Assembly (NCBI RefSeq): GCF_026340305.1
Contig: NZ_JAPEPI010000004.1
Coordinates: 124,001 to 188,000, forward strand
Length of the DNA stretch: 64,000 bases
DNA from: Streptomyces sp. NBC_01381
GTDB lineage: Bacteria; Actinomycetota; Actinomycetes; Streptomycetales; Streptomycetaceae
Direction: 5' to 3'
Below are positions 37,191-46,514 of the stretch, piece after piece (positions within the stretch are counted from its first letter, which is position 1; the number at the start of each line of letters is the position of its first letter). The translations under genes and the position numbers were made by a program. The notes under the pieces were generated by a model. It was not told the origin of the DNA. It saw nothing but the letters and a program-made list of their open reading frames with translations, and made no database searches.

Positions 37191-37638
37191 GTCCGGGGTG
37201 GTCGTCGGGGCGGCGGCCCAGCGGCCAGTGGTACTTGCGGTCGGACTCCGCGATGGGCAGGTCGTTGATGCACGCGTGGCGCGCCCGCATCAGGCCGGCG
37301 TCGTCGAACTCCCAGTTCTCGTTCCCGTACGAGCGGAACCAGTGCCCGGAGTCGTCGCGCCATTCGTACGCGAAACGCACCGCGATGCGGTTGCCGTCGT
37401 GGGCCCAGAGTTCCTTGATGAGCCGGTAGTCGAGCTCGCGGTCCCACTTGCGGGACAGGAAGGCGACGATGGCGGCGCGCCCGGTGACGAACTCGGCGCG
37501 GTTCCGCCAGTGCGAGTCCTCGGTGTAGGCCAGGGCGACCTTCTCGGGATCACGGCTGTTCCAGCCGTCCTCGGCCAGCCTGACCTTTTCGGCGGCGGTC
37601 TCGCGGGTGAACGGGGGGACGGGGGGTCGTGCGGTCAT
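37171..37638 (-). CDS. DUF1348 (SnoaL/NTF2-like) protein
   Basis: 155 residues with the whole DUF1348 pattern: VRLAEDGWNSRDPEKVALAYTED, SHWRNRAEF, FLSRKWDRELDYRLIKELWA, RFAYEWRDDSGHWFRSYGNENWEF and a C-terminal ESDRKYHWPLGRRPDDHP. The cone-shaped NTF2 fold suits a small lyase/isomerase or binding role, unknown in detail. It is divergent from a TetR gene, with three matching operators between, and so is the likely target of that regulator. Start ATG 37638. Confidence 0.87.
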   Translation of the reverse strand: MTARPPVPPFTRETAAEKVRLAEDGWNSRDPEKVALAYTEDSHWRNRAEFVTGRAAIVAFLSRKWDRELDYRLIKELWAHDGNRIAVRFAYEWRDDSGHWFRSYGNENWEFDDAGLMRARHACINDLPIAESDRKYHWPLGRRPDDHPGLSELGL

Positions 37639-37674
37639 CGGGGTGCCTCGTTTCCGGTCGGTTCCGGGCGGTCG

Positions 37675-37793
37675 GGAGAACGTGCGTTCTCCGCGTGGTG
37701 TGTCACCATAGGAGAACGCGCGTTCTCGCGCAAGGGAGTGGCTGCCCGCCGCCCCGTAGTACGGTCGGTACCGTCGAAGAACGTTCGTTCTCC
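37675..37793. promoter_or_regulatory. Three copies of a TetR operator, GGAGAACGNNCGTTCTCC
   Basis: 37675-37692 GGAGAACGTGCGTTCTCC (perfect), 37711-37728 GGAGAACGCGCGTTCTCG (one change), 37776-37793 GAAGAACGTTCGTTCTCC (one change). Two lie near the DUF1348 start, one 21 bp before the TetR start. Confidence 0.8.
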
Positions 37794-37813
37794 TTCTTGG
37801 GTTTGGGGCTCTC

Positions 37814-38365
37814 ATGGATCGCGCCGAGGCAGAGGCCCGCGTACTCGACGCCGCCGAGGCGCTCTACTACGAGCGCGGCGTCCAGGCGGTGGGCATGGAT
37901 CAGGTCCGTGCGGCCTCCGGGGTCTCCCTCAAGCGGCTCTACCAGGTCTTTCCGTCGAAGTCGGAGCTTGTCCTCGCCTGCCTCGACCGCCGCGACCGCC
38001 GCTGGCGGGCGCGGCTCGCCGAGTACGTGGACGGCAGGACCTCGGGGGAGAGCCGCCTCCTCGCGGTCTACGACTGGCTGTACGAGTGGTTCTCCGAGCC
38101 GGACTTCCGCGGCTGCGCCTTCATCAACTCCTTCGGTGAACTCGGCGCCGTGGACCCGCCGGTGGCCGAGGCCGTCCGGGCGCACAAGGACGCCTTCCGC
38201 GACTACGTGGCCGGACTCGCGGCCGCCGAGGGGCAGCCGGAGGGGGCTGTCGGCCCCTTGGTCCTGCTGGCGGAAGGGGCCATGACCACGGCCGCGATCT
38301 CGGGGTCACCGGAACCGGCGCGTGCGGCGCGTGCGGGTGCGGCTCTGCTGCTGGCTGCCCGGTAG
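37814..38365 (+). CDS. TetR-family repressor
   Basis: 183 residues. HTH: ARVLDAAEALYYERGVQAVG and ASGVSLKRLYQVFPSKSEL. C-terminal motif DWLYEWFSEPDFRGCAFINSFGEL is typical of the group with one conserved Cys near FRGCAF; such proteins usually control a neighbouring stress or SnoaL/oxidoreductase gene. Three operator palindromes in the divergent intergenic region fit repression of itself and of DUF1348. Start ATG 37814. Confidence 0.88.
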   Translation: MDRAEAEARVLDAAEALYYERGVQAVGMDQVRAASGVSLKRLYQVFPSKSELVLACLDRRDRRWRARLAEYVDGRTSGESRLLAVYDWLYEWFSEPDFRGCAFINSFGELGAVDPPVAEAVRAHKDAFRDYVAGLAAAEGQPEGAVGPLVLLAEGAMTTAAISGSPEPARAARAGAALLLAAR

Positions 38366-38542
38366 TCGTTCCGCGCGCCTGCCCTGTGAGTGGAAGGCCC
38401 GAGATAGTTCTTACTCGGGGGTAGGCCTGTCCCGTTCCCTTGTTATACGGTCCGTCAGCAAGGGCTCCGGCGGCGTTGCGGGACGGCACGGCGGTCCGTT
38501 GCCTCGACGTTGGCGCACACCTCCGAGTCAAGGAGCCGCAGC

Positions 38543-39457
38543 ATGGCAAGCAGCACTGTTCGGCCGACCGCACAGGGTCATTCCCAGGACGACGACGTGG
38601 CCCGGCGGCTGCTCGAATCGGCCGCCGTGCTGGCCTACGACCCGGCCACCGAGGTCGACTGGGAGACACCGCTCGACCGCGACTACCACGGCGCGAGCCC
38701 GGAGTGGAGCTCCCTCTACGGCACCGCGTACTGGCAGGAGTTGACCGAGGCGCAGCGCAAGGAACTGACGCGTCAGGAAGCCGCCTCGGTGGCCAGCACG
38801 GGCATCTGGTTCGAGATGATCCTGCAGCAGATGGTGCTGCGCGACGTGTACGCGAAGGACCCCACCAGCGCCGAGGTCCAGTGGGCGCTCACGGAGATCG
38901 CCGAGGAGTGCCGCCACTCGATCATGTTCGCCCGCGGCGCCCAGAAGCTGGGAGCGCCCGCCTACCGGCCGCACCGTGCCGTCATGGAACTCGGCCGCGC
39001 GTTCAAGACCCTGGCCTTCGGCGAGGCGGCGTACGCGGCGATCCTGGTGGCCGAAGAGGTGCTCGACGTCATGCAGCGCGACTGGATGCGGGACGAGCGG
39101 GTCGTGCCGTTCGTCCGCACGATCAACAACATCCATGTGGTCGAGGAGTCGCGGCACATGAAGTTCGCCCGCGACCAGACGCGCAAGCGGCTCGTGGGCG
39201 CGGGACGGGTCCGCCGGCAGATCAACGCGTTCGTCGTCGCGGTCGCGTCGTACTACATCGTCACCAGCATGGTGAACCGCAAGGTGTACGCGAACGCGGG
39301 GCTCGACGAGAAGCGCGCCGTCGCCGAGGCGAAGGCCAACGAGCACCACAAGTCCATGATGCGGTCGAGCTGTTCGGGCCTGATGGAGTTCCTCGCGTCC
39401 GCCCGGCTCCTCACCAAGCCGGCGCTGGCCTTCTACAAGCGCGCCAACCTCATCTGA
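38543..39457 (+). CDS. AurF-like non-haem di-iron oxygenase
   Basis: 304 residues. The seven metal ligands expected from the N-oxygenase AurF can be placed: E91, E122 with H125 (EECRH), E172, H198 and E202 with H205 (EESRH). AurF oxidises p-aminobenzoate to p-nitrobenzoate; other members hydroxylate arylamines or desaturate fatty acyl chains. Electrons probably come from the ferredoxin-reductase fusion encoded next. This gene pair also exists in Mycobacterium (Rv0885-fprB, as far as I recall), so a conserved housekeeping or lipid role is likelier than antibiotic synthesis. ATG 38543 has AAGGAG at 7 nt. A repeat array follows the stop. Confidence 0.87.
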   Translation: MASSTVRPTAQGHSQDDDVARRLLESAAVLAYDPATEVDWETPLDRDYHGASPEWSSLYGTAYWQELTEAQRKELTRQEAASVASTGIWFEMILQQMVLRDVYAKDPTSAEVQWALTEIAEECRHSIMFARGAQKLGAPAYRPHRAVMELGRAFKTLAFGEAAYAAILVAEEVLDVMQRDWMRDERVVPFVRTINNIHVVEESRHMKFARDQTRKRLVGAGRVRRQINAFVVAVASYYIVTSMVNRKVYANAGLDEKRAVAEAKANEHHKSMMRSSCSGLMEFLASARLLTKPALAFYKRANLI

Positions 39458-39527
39458 CCCGACCGCGTCCGACCCCACCGCGTCTGACCGATCGCGTCTG
39501 AACCGCCCGTATCCGACCCGACCTCAG
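39453..39527 (+). repeat. Five degenerate 14-16 bp tandem repeats after the AurF-like stop
   Basis: Units TCTGACCCGACCGCG, TCCGACCCCACCGCG, TCTGACCGATCGCG, TCTGAACCGCCCGTA, TCCGACCCGACCTCAG follow one another. The first unit contains the stop codon of the oxygenase gene. Confidence 0.75.
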
Positions 39528-39559
39528 TCGATCCGAGCCGAACGAGTCGAGCCGCCACC

Positions 39560-41209
39560 ATGACCTATGCCATCACCCAGACCTGCTGCACCGATGCCAC
39601 CTGCGTCGCCGTCTGCCCGGTCAACTGCATCCACCCGACGCCGCAGGAACGGGAGTTCGGCAGTACGGAGATGCTGCACATCGACCCGACGACCTGCATC
39701 GGCTGCGGTGCCTGCGCCGACGCCTGCCCGGTCGACGCGATCTTCCCCGTGGACGGACTGCCGGCCGCGCAGCAGGAGTACGCCGAGATCAACTCGGCGT
39801 ACTACGAAGGGAAGGCGCCCGATGGCGAGCCCGACGGGCCGAACTTCCACGTCTGGGACGAGCCTTCCTTCCCGCGGGTCCTGCCGTCGGACTTCGCCCC
39901 GCTGAAGGTCGCCGTCGTCGGCACCGGACCAGCCGGGATGTACGCCGTGCGGGACCTGTTGCTGCACACCAGCGCCGAAGTCACGCTGATCGACCGGCTT
40001 CCAGTGGCCGGCGGGCTCATACGCCACGGCGTGGCACCGGACCACCCCGCGACCAAGAAGGTCGGCGAGACCTTCGCGCGCTTCCACACACATCCGCGGG
40101 TGCGCATACACCTCGGTCTCGACGTGGGCACCGACATCACCCCGCAGGAGCTGGCCGCGCACCACGACGCCGTCATCTACGCCGTGGGTGCCGCCGCCGA
40201 CCGCACCCTGGCCGTGCCGGGCGAGGACCTGCCCGGCATGGTCTCCGCCCGGTCCTTCGTCGCCTGGTACAACGCACACCCGGACGCGGCGCCGGACGCG
40301 ATCGACCTCTCCGCCGAGCGCTTGGTCGTCGTCGGCAACGGCAACGTCGCCCTCGACGTCGCCCGGATCCTGCTCGCCGAGCCCGACGAGCTCGCCCGAA
40401 CCGACATCGCCGACCACGCCCTGGCGGCGCTGCGTGCGAGCAAGGTCCGCGAGGTGGTCCTGCTCGGACGGCGCGGCCCCGAAGACGCCGCGTACACCGC
40501 ATCCGAGCTGATCGCGCTCAAGCACCTGCCGGGTGTGGAGCTGATCGTCGACGACCACGACCCGCGGATCGCCGCGGCCATCGACGAGGCGGGCCCGAAG
40601 GACAAGGCCGCCGTCCTGTGCGGCGTGCCCCGCTCCCGGCCGCCCTTGGCGGAGCCGCCCGCGGCCGGGCGGCGCATCGTGCTGCGCTTCCACTGCACCC
40701 CGTTGGAGGTGGAGGGCCAGGGCGGTGTCCGGGCCGTGCGCGTCGCGGAAGCCTCGGGCGAGCGGGCGATCCGTACCGGCCTGGTGCTGCGCGCGATCGG
40801 CTACCGCGGAGTTCCGGTCGCCGGGCTGCCCTTCGACGAGGCCACCGGCACCGTCCCGCACGAGGGCGGCCGCGTCACCGGACGGCCCGGCACCTACGTC
40901 GTGGGCTGGATCAAGCGGGGCCCCAGCGGCGGCATCGGCGCCAACCGCATCTGCGCCGCCGAGACGGTCACCACCCTCCTCGCCGACGCGGTCGCCGGCG
41001 CCCTGCCCGCACCCGAGCGCGCGCCGAAGGCCTTCCACCGCCTTGCCCGGCGCCGCAACCGCAAGGTCGTCGACGCCCGCGGCATGGCCGCGATCGAGCG
41101 CGCCGAAGTCACCCGGGGCGAACGCGACGGCAGGCCCCGGGTGAAGCTCGCCACCGTGGAGGAGCTTGTGCCGACGGCGCGCAGAAGTCGCGGGGGAGTG
41201 CTGCGCTGA
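39560..41209 (+). CDS. fprB: Ferredoxin-ferredoxin reductase fusion (FprB-like)
   Basis: 549 residues. An N-terminal bacterial ferredoxin domain has Cys-rich motifs CCTDATCVAVCPVNC (residues 9-23) and CIGCGACADACPVD, able to bind two iron-sulfur clusters. An adrenodoxin-reductase-type domain follows: FAD loop VVGTGPAGMYAVRD, LIRHGVAPDHPATKK, NADPH loop VVGNGNVALDVARILL and the closing GWIKRGPSGGIGANR. The fusion is that of Mycobacterium FprB. It should feed electrons from NADPH to the AurF-like enzyme just upstream (102 bp). ATG 39560. Confidence 0.92.
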   Translation: MTYAITQTCCTDATCVAVCPVNCIHPTPQEREFGSTEMLHIDPTTCIGCGACADACPVDAIFPVDGLPAAQQEYAEINSAYYEGKAPDGEPDGPNFHVWDEPSFPRVLPSDFAPLKVAVVGTGPAGMYAVRDLLLHTSAEVTLIDRLPVAGGLIRHGVAPDHPATKKVGETFARFHTHPRVRIHLGLDVGTDITPQELAAHHDAVIYAVGAAADRTLAVPGEDLPGMVSARSFVAWYNAHPDAAPDAIDLSAERLVVVGNGNVALDVARILLAEPDELARTDIADHALAALRASKVREVVLLGRRGPEDAAYTASELIALKHLPGVELIVDDHDPRIAAAIDEAGPKDKAAVLCGVPRSRPPLAEPPAAGRRIVLRFHCTPLEVEGQGGVRAVRVAEASGERAIRTGLVLRAIGYRGVPVAGLPFDEATGTVPHEGGRVTGRPGTYVVGWIKRGPSGGIGANRICAAETVTTLLADAVAGALPAPERAPKAFHRLARRRNRKVVDARGMAAIERAEVTRGERDGRPRVKLATVEELVPTARRSRGGVLR

Positions 41210-41246
41210 GCCGGGCCACAAGGGCCCAACCTGCCACGCCCGCGCC

Positions 41247-41459
41247 TCACTTGGCGCGAGCCTCGGCAAGGGTGTGGGCCACGAGGGCGTTGGCGTGCCC
41301 GTGGCCCAGGCCGTGCTCGGTCTTGAGCCAGGCGACGAGTTCCATGTGCTTGGTCAGCGGCGAAGAGCGGATGAGCTCCAGCCACTCGGTGACCGGGCGG
41401 CCGTACTTCTTCTCGATCGAAGGAAAGTAGCTGGCCGGGCCGTTGGCGGCAGTGCTCAT
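41247..41459 (-). CDS. DUF4287 protein, 70 aa
   Basis: A small protein matching DUF4287: YFPSIEKKYGRPVTEWLELI, then LVAWLKTEHGLGHGHANALVAH and a short tail. The domain occurs alone or fused to DUF5655 and has no known function. Start ATG 41459. The convergent fprB-like gene ends 37 bp away. Confidence 0.85.
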   Translation of the reverse strand: MSTAANGPASYFPSIEKKYGRPVTEWLELIRSSPLTKHMELVAWLKTEHGLGHGHANALVAHTLAEARAK

Positions 41460-41634
41460 GATGGCGGTGTCCCGTCTGTCGTGTTGGTGTCGCAGGCAAG
41501 TGGTGATGTCGCAGGTAAGACGGGAGGGGCTGGGGAAAGTCATCGGTCGGCCCGGGACATCTTTGGATCGCAGTGACCGTGCGGTGCAGGGTTGTTCGAT
41601 TGGCGGGGCCGGAGTGCCCGGACTAGCCTTGAGC

Positions 41635-41656
41635 CAGTGAACGCAGCCGTTCACTG
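41635..41656. promoter_or_regulatory. 22-bp palindrome upstream of the DHA2 exporter
   Basis: CAGTGAACG (41635-41643), CAGC, CGTTCACTG (41648-41656): perfect 9-bp arms, 51 bp before the exporter ATG. Typical size and place of a TetR-type operator; no matching regulator is adjacent. Confidence 0.6.
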
Positions 41657-41706
41657 CCGGCCCGCGGTGTGAGGCCGGACTGAGGCGTCAGCACGTAAGC
41701 AATCCC

Positions 41707-43293
41707 ATGACGGCCGATCGATCTTCACCCTCGGTGTCTGCCGAATCCCCGGAGCGGGGACGGGGCAGCGGTATCGCGCTTCTCGTCATCTGCTCGTGCC
41801 AGCTGATGGTGGTCCTCGACATCACCATCGTGAACATCGCGCTTCCGCACATCCAGACCTCGCTCGGCTTCTCCACCGAGACCCTGTCCTGGGTGGTCAG
41901 CGCCTACACGCTGACCTTCGGCGGCCTGCTCCTGCTCGGCGGGCGGCTCGGAGACATCCTCGGCCGCCGCAGGGTCTTCATGTTCGGCGTCCTGCTCTTC
42001 GTGTTCGCCTCCCTGCTCGGCGGGCTCTCCCAGGAGTCCTGGCAGTTGCTCGCGGCGCGGTCGCTGCAGGGCGTCGGTGGCGCCATCGCATCGCCCACCG
42101 CCCTCGCGCTGATCACCACGACGTTCCGCGAAGGACCCGAGCGGAACAGGGCGTTCGGTGTGTTCGCCGCCGTCTCGGCGGGCGGCAGCGCGATCGGACT
42201 GCTCGCCGGCGGGCTGCTCGTGGAGTGGCTCGACTGGCGCTGGGTCCTCTTCGTGAACATCCCCATCGGCCTGGTGATCGCGCTCGCGACGCCCCGCTAC
42301 ATCCAGGAGTCCGAGCGCCACCCCGGCCACTTCGACCTCCTCGGCGCGCTCACGTCCACCGTCGGCATGGTGCTCCTCGTCTACGGCTTCATCCGCGCCT
42401 CCGAGGACGGCTGGAGCGACACGCTGACCATCGCGTCCTTTGTGGCGGCCGTGGTGCTCCTCGGCGTGTTCCTCGTCATCGAGAGCCGGTCGAAGCAGCC
42501 CATCACGCCGCTGTGGATGTTCCGCGACCGCAACCGCGCCGGTGTCTACGGGATGATGCTGAGCCTGGCCGCGGCGATGTTCGGGATGTTCTTCTTCCTG
42601 ACGCTGTTCGTGCAGAACATCCTGGACTTCAGCCCGCTGCGGGCCGGGCTCGCCTTCCTGCCGGTGAGCGTGATCATCGCGATAGGAGCGGGGGTCGCAT
42701 CCCAGCTCCTGCCCAAGTGGGGGCCCAAGCCCTTCATGGTGGTCGGCGCGGTCCTGGCCGCCTTGGGGCTCGGCTGGCTGACGATGACCGATGTCGAAAG
42801 CACCTACGCGGGAAGCATCCTCGGGCCCATGCTGGTCTTCGGCTTCGGCATGGGCATGCAGTTCGTGTCGCTGACCCTGATGGCGGTGTCGGGCGTGGCG
42901 TCGCATGAGGCGGGTGCGGCCTCCGGGGTGCTCAACGCCACGCAGCAGGTGGGCGGTTCGCTCGGCCTGTCCGTCCTGGTCACCGTCTTCGGCACGGCGA
43001 GCCGCAACGAGGCCACCGACCAGGTGGCGCGGTTCATGGCGGAGGCGAACCCCGCCCAGCTGGCGGAGTTCCGCAGGACCGGGGAGCTCCCGGGGAGCTG
43101 GGGCGACCAGGTCCTTGCTTCGGGCATCTCCAGTTCGTTCATCGCTGCCGCCGTCTTCGCGATCGTCGCCGCGCTGATCGCCCTGTTCGTCATCCAGGTG
43201 CGCCCCGCGGATCTGGAGCGGCTCCAGGGCAACGGGGCGAACCCGCTCGCAGCGGCCGGGGATGTGCCGGACGAGTCTGCGCGCCCCGATTGA
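41707..43293 (+). CDS. DHA2-family MFS multidrug exporter (EmrB/QacA type)
   Basis: 528 residues, 14 membrane segments. Motif D1-like LDITIVNIALPHIQ in helix 1, motif A GGRLGDILGRRR between helices 2 and 3, motif C-type GGSAIGLLAGGLL in helix 5. It exports hydrophobic or cationic drugs using the proton gradient. ATG 41707. An isolated palindromic operator lies upstream, so it is probably repressed by a TetR protein encoded elsewhere. Confidence 0.92.
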   Translation: MTADRSSPSVSAESPERGRGSGIALLVICSCQLMVVLDITIVNIALPHIQTSLGFSTETLSWVVSAYTLTFGGLLLLGGRLGDILGRRRVFMFGVLLFVFASLLGGLSQESWQLLAARSLQGVGGAIASPTALALITTTFREGPERNRAFGVFAAVSAGGSAIGLLAGGLLVEWLDWRWVLFVNIPIGLVIALATPRYIQESERHPGHFDLLGALTSTVGMVLLVYGFIRASEDGWSDTLTIASFVAAVVLLGVFLVIESRSKQPITPLWMFRDRNRAGVYGMMLSLAAAMFGMFFFLTLFVQNILDFSPLRAGLAFLPVSVIIAIGAGVASQLLPKWGPKPFMVVGAVLAALGLGWLTMTDVESTYAGSILGPMLVFGFGMGMQFVSLTLMAVSGVASHEAGAASGVLNATQQVGGSLGLSVLVTVFGTASRNEATDQVARFMAEANPAQLAEFRRTGELPGSWGDQVLASGISSSFIAAAVFAIVAALIALFVIQVRPADLERLQGNGANPLAAAGDVPDESARPD

Positions 43294-43457
43294 GGCGCGG
43301 CACCGCGCGGCCGGGGCGGAAGGACTGGTGGCCCGCCGACGTGGCCTGATTCCCGTCACCGGTACGCCAGTTGAAGTGCGGCGGACGTAGCATGACCACT
43401 CGTCGACCGGGGATCGGCGAGCGGGGGCGGCGCGGGGCAGGGACGCATGGAGAGGGC

Positions 43458-46400
43458 GTGGACACGAACACCGACTACCGCCTCCTTGGGCCGGTCGAGG
43501 CATGGCGCGCGGGCCGTCGGCTCGACCTCGGTGGACCCAAGCCCCGGGCACTGCTCGCGGCGCTGCTCCTGGAGCACGGCCGTGTGGTCTCCGTCGACGC
43601 GCTGATCGACGCCATCTGGGGCGAGCGCCCGCCGGGCACGGCACGTTCCCTGATCCAGTCCTATGTCTCCGCACTGCGGCGCGCGCTGTCGGCCGACGCC
43701 ATCGAGACACGCCCGCCCGGCTATCTGATCCGCGCCGACACGGCCCTGGTCGACCGCACCGCGTTCGAGCATCTGACGGCGCAGGGCAGACAGGCCGCCG
43801 CCGCGGGCGACCACCCCGCGGCCGCCCGGCTGCTCGCCGAGGCCCTCGCCCTGTGGCGCGGCCCCGCCCTCGGCGGCATCGGCGACACGCTGCGGGCCAT
43901 GGCCGACCAGCTGGAGGAGGCACGGCAGACGGCCCTGGAGGAGCGGATCTCCGCCGAACTATCCGAGGCGGGACGCGAGACGGAACTGGTCGCCGAACTG
44001 ACCGCCCTGGTCGCCACCCACCCCACGCGGGAACGGCTGCGCGGCCAACTGATGCTCACCCTCTACCGGTCGGGCCGCCAGGCGGACGCCCTCGCGGTGT
44101 ACGTCGAGGGCCGCGACGTACTCGCCGAGGAACTGGGCATCGACCCGGGCCCCGACCTCCGGCGGATGTACGAGTCGATCCTGCGCGCGGACGACGAGCT
44201 GCTGCCGGGCGCCGGTCCGGCCGCGGCCGCCGAAGGTGCCCCGCCGGCGGCTCCCGTGCCGGTGGTTCCGGCCCTGCTGCCGCCCGCCATCGGCGACTTC
44301 ACCGGACGCGCCACGCATCTCGCCGACGTACGGGCGGCGCTTTCCGGCCCTCGTGAGGCGATGCCCGTCGTCGTGGTGTCGGGCACCGGCGGCGTCGGCA
44401 AGTCAACGCTGGGCGTCCAGGCGGCACACCGGGTCGCCGAGCACTACCCGGACGGCCAGCTCTACGCCGAACTGCGCGGCACCGCCGACCCGGTGGCGCC
44501 CGGCGAGGTGCTCGGGCGGCTGCTGCGCGCCCTGGGGGCCGACCCGCCCGAGGGGGACGCGGAACGGCGCGACCTCTTTCGCAGCCTGGTCGCGGGGCGC
44601 CGCGTCCTGCTCGTGCTCGACGACGCGGGCAGCGAGTCCCAGGTGCGCCCGCTGCTGCCGGGGAGCGCCACCTGCGGGGTGCTGATCACCGCGCGGGCCA
44701 GGCTCGGCGCGCTGCCGTGCACCCACCGCGCCGAGCTCGAAGTGTTCGCCACGGAGCCGGGGATCGAACTCCTTGCCAGTGTCGCGGGCGAGCGGCGCGT
44801 GCGGGACGAGCCGGACGCCGCCCGGCGCATCGTCGAGCTGTGCGGCGGCCTCCCGCTGGCCATCCGGATCGCCGGGGCCCGCCTCGCCACCCAGCGGCAC
44901 TGGACACCGGGGATGCTCGCGGGACGGCTCGCCGACGAGCACAACCGGCTCGACGAACTCGCGGTCGGGGACCTGGAGGTCAGGGCCGGTCTCGGCCTGA
45001 GTTACCGGGTGCTCGACGCCCCCGCCCGCACCGCCCTGCGCCGCCTCGGCCTGCTCGCCGCCTCCGACGTCGCCGCCTGGGTGGTCGCCGCGCTGCTCGA
45101 CGTGCACGAGGCCGCCGCCGACCGCGTCGTGGAGCAGCTCGTCGACGCCCAGTTGCTGCACTGCACCGGCGTCGACCGCGCGGGGCAGGCCCGCTTCAGG
45201 CCGCACGACCTGGTGCGGGTGTACGCCGCCGAACGCGCCGACGCAGAGGAGCCGCCCGCCGAACGGGCCGCCGCCATCGCCCGTGCGCTCGGCGCCTGGC
45301 TCTGGCTGACCGGCCGCGTCGCGTCCGACACGCCGTCCGGCGCGGTCGAACTGCATCGCGGGCTCCTCGACGGCGACGGGCCGACGGACGGGACGGTCGG
45401 GCGGTTCGTGCGGCCCATCGGCCCGGAGGCCACCCGGCGCGCCCTCGCCGATCCGACCGCCTGGTTCGAGGCCGAGGCCGACGCGATCGCCACCGCCGTC
45501 GAACGCGCGGCCTCCCTGGACCTGCACACCCTGGCCTGCGAGGCCGCGGCCGCCCTGTGCTCGTCGGCGTACACCGTCGGCAATCGCTTCGAGGCGTGGT
45601 GGCGCACCCATGACGCCGCCCTGGCCGCGGCCCGCCGCGCCGAGGACCGCTCCGGAGAGGCGCTGCTGCTCATCGGACTCGGGCAACTCCGCTTCGAGCA
45701 GGACCGGTTCCCCGAGTCGCAGGGCTACTTCCGGCAGGCCGCCCGGCTCTGCGCCGAACTCGGCGACGCGCGCGGCAGGGCCGCCGCCTTCGCCGGTCTC
45801 GGCAGCGCCCTGCGCGAAGCGGGCAGGCTGCGCGCCGCACAGGACGTCCTCGCCCAGGCGGTCGCCGGCTTCCGAGGCATCGACGACGACCCCGGCGTCG
45901 GCCTCTCCTGCCGGTACGCCGGAACCGTCCGGCTCGAACTGGGCGACCACGACGCGGCGAGCGAGCTCCTCGACGAGTCGCTGCGCGCCTACCGCAGGCT
46001 CGGCAGCCGCCGCGGCGAGGCGCTCACCCTGCGCTCCATCAGCCTCGTACGGCGCGCGCTCGGCGAGTACGCGGCGGCGGAGGAACTCGCGGGCCGCGCG
46101 GTGGACCTGCTGAGCACCCTGGGGGACACGCTGATGTCCGCGTACGCGATGCAGGCCCGCGCCAAGTCCCGGGTCCGCCTGGGGCGTTCGGCCGAGGCGG
46201 AGGCCGAGATCCGCCACGTACTGGAAGTCTGCCGCGGTTACCGCGACCGCTTCGGCGAGGCGCTCGCCCTGCGCACCCTCGGCGAGTGCGAGCTGGCAGC
46301 GGGCCGCATCGAGGCGGCGGAACAGAGCCTGACCACGGCCGCCGCCTGCTGGGAAGCCCTGGAGCTGCCGCTGCCCCGCGCCCGCACCCTGCGCGACCTC

Positions 46401-46514
46401 GCCGCGGCACGGGAGGCCGCGGGGAACCCGGCGGGAGCACACGCGCTGCGTGCCGAGGCGCTGGAGGTCTTCACGGCGTACGAGGCGCGGGAGCGGGACG
46501 AGCCCTGGGTCTGA
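43458..46514 (+). CDS. SARP/AfsR-type regulator with NB-ARC and TPR domains
   Basis: 1018 residues with the AfsR domain order. Residues 1-90: OmpR-like winged HTH (YRLLGPVEAWRAGRRLDLGG, VSVDALIDAIWGERPPGTA). 95-245: bacterial transcriptional activation domain (ERLRGQLMLTLYRSGRQADA, EELGIDPGPDL). NB-ARC ATPase with GTGGVGKST near 309-317. C-terminal TPR repeats. AfsR proteins activate secondary metabolism genes by binding direct heptad repeats near -35. GTG 43458 follows ATGGAGAGGGC; in-frame starts further up lack a site. Phased G-tract repeats downstream may be a target. Confidence 0.9.
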   Translation: MDTNTDYRLLGPVEAWRAGRRLDLGGPKPRALLAALLLEHGRVVSVDALIDAIWGERPPGTARSLIQSYVSALRRALSADAIETRPPGYLIRADTALVDRTAFEHLTAQGRQAAAAGDHPAAARLLAEALALWRGPALGGIGDTLRAMADQLEEARQTALEERISAELSEAGRETELVAELTALVATHPTRERLRGQLMLTLYRSGRQADALAVYVEGRDVLAEELGIDPGPDLRRMYESILRADDELLPGAGPAAAAEGAPPAAPVPVVPALLPPAIGDFTGRATHLADVRAALSGPREAMPVVVVSGTGGVGKSTLGVQAAHRVAEHYPDGQLYAELRGTADPVAPGEVLGRLLRALGADPPEGDAERRDLFRSLVAGRRVLLVLDDAGSESQVRPLLPGSATCGVLITARARLGALPCTHRAELEVFATEPGIELLASVAGERRVRDEPDAARRIVELCGGLPLAIRIAGARLATQRHWTPGMLAGRLADEHNRLDELAVGDLEVRAGLGLSYRVLDAPARTALRRLGLLAASDVAAWVVAALLDVHEAAADRVVEQLVDAQLLHCTGVDRAGQARFRPHDLVRVYAAERADAEEPPAERAAAIARALGAWLWLTGRVASDTPSGAVELHRGLLDGDGPTDGTVGRFVRPIGPEATRRALADPTAWFEAEADAIATAVERAASLDLHTLACEAAAALCSSAYTVGNRFEAWWRTHDAALAAARRAEDRSGEALLLIGLGQLRFEQDRFPESQGYFRQAARLCAELGDARGRAAAFAGLGSALREAGRLRAAQDVLAQAVAGFRGIDDDPGVGLSCRYAGTVRLELGDHDAASELLDESLRAYRRLGSRRGEALTLRSISLVRRALGEYAAAEELAGRAVDLLSTLGDTLMSAYAMQARAKSRVRLGRSAEAEAEIRHVLEVCRGYRDRFGEALALRTLGECELAAGRIEAAEQSLTTAAACWEALELPLPRARTLRDLAAAREAAGNPAGAHALRAEALEVFTAYEARERDEPWV

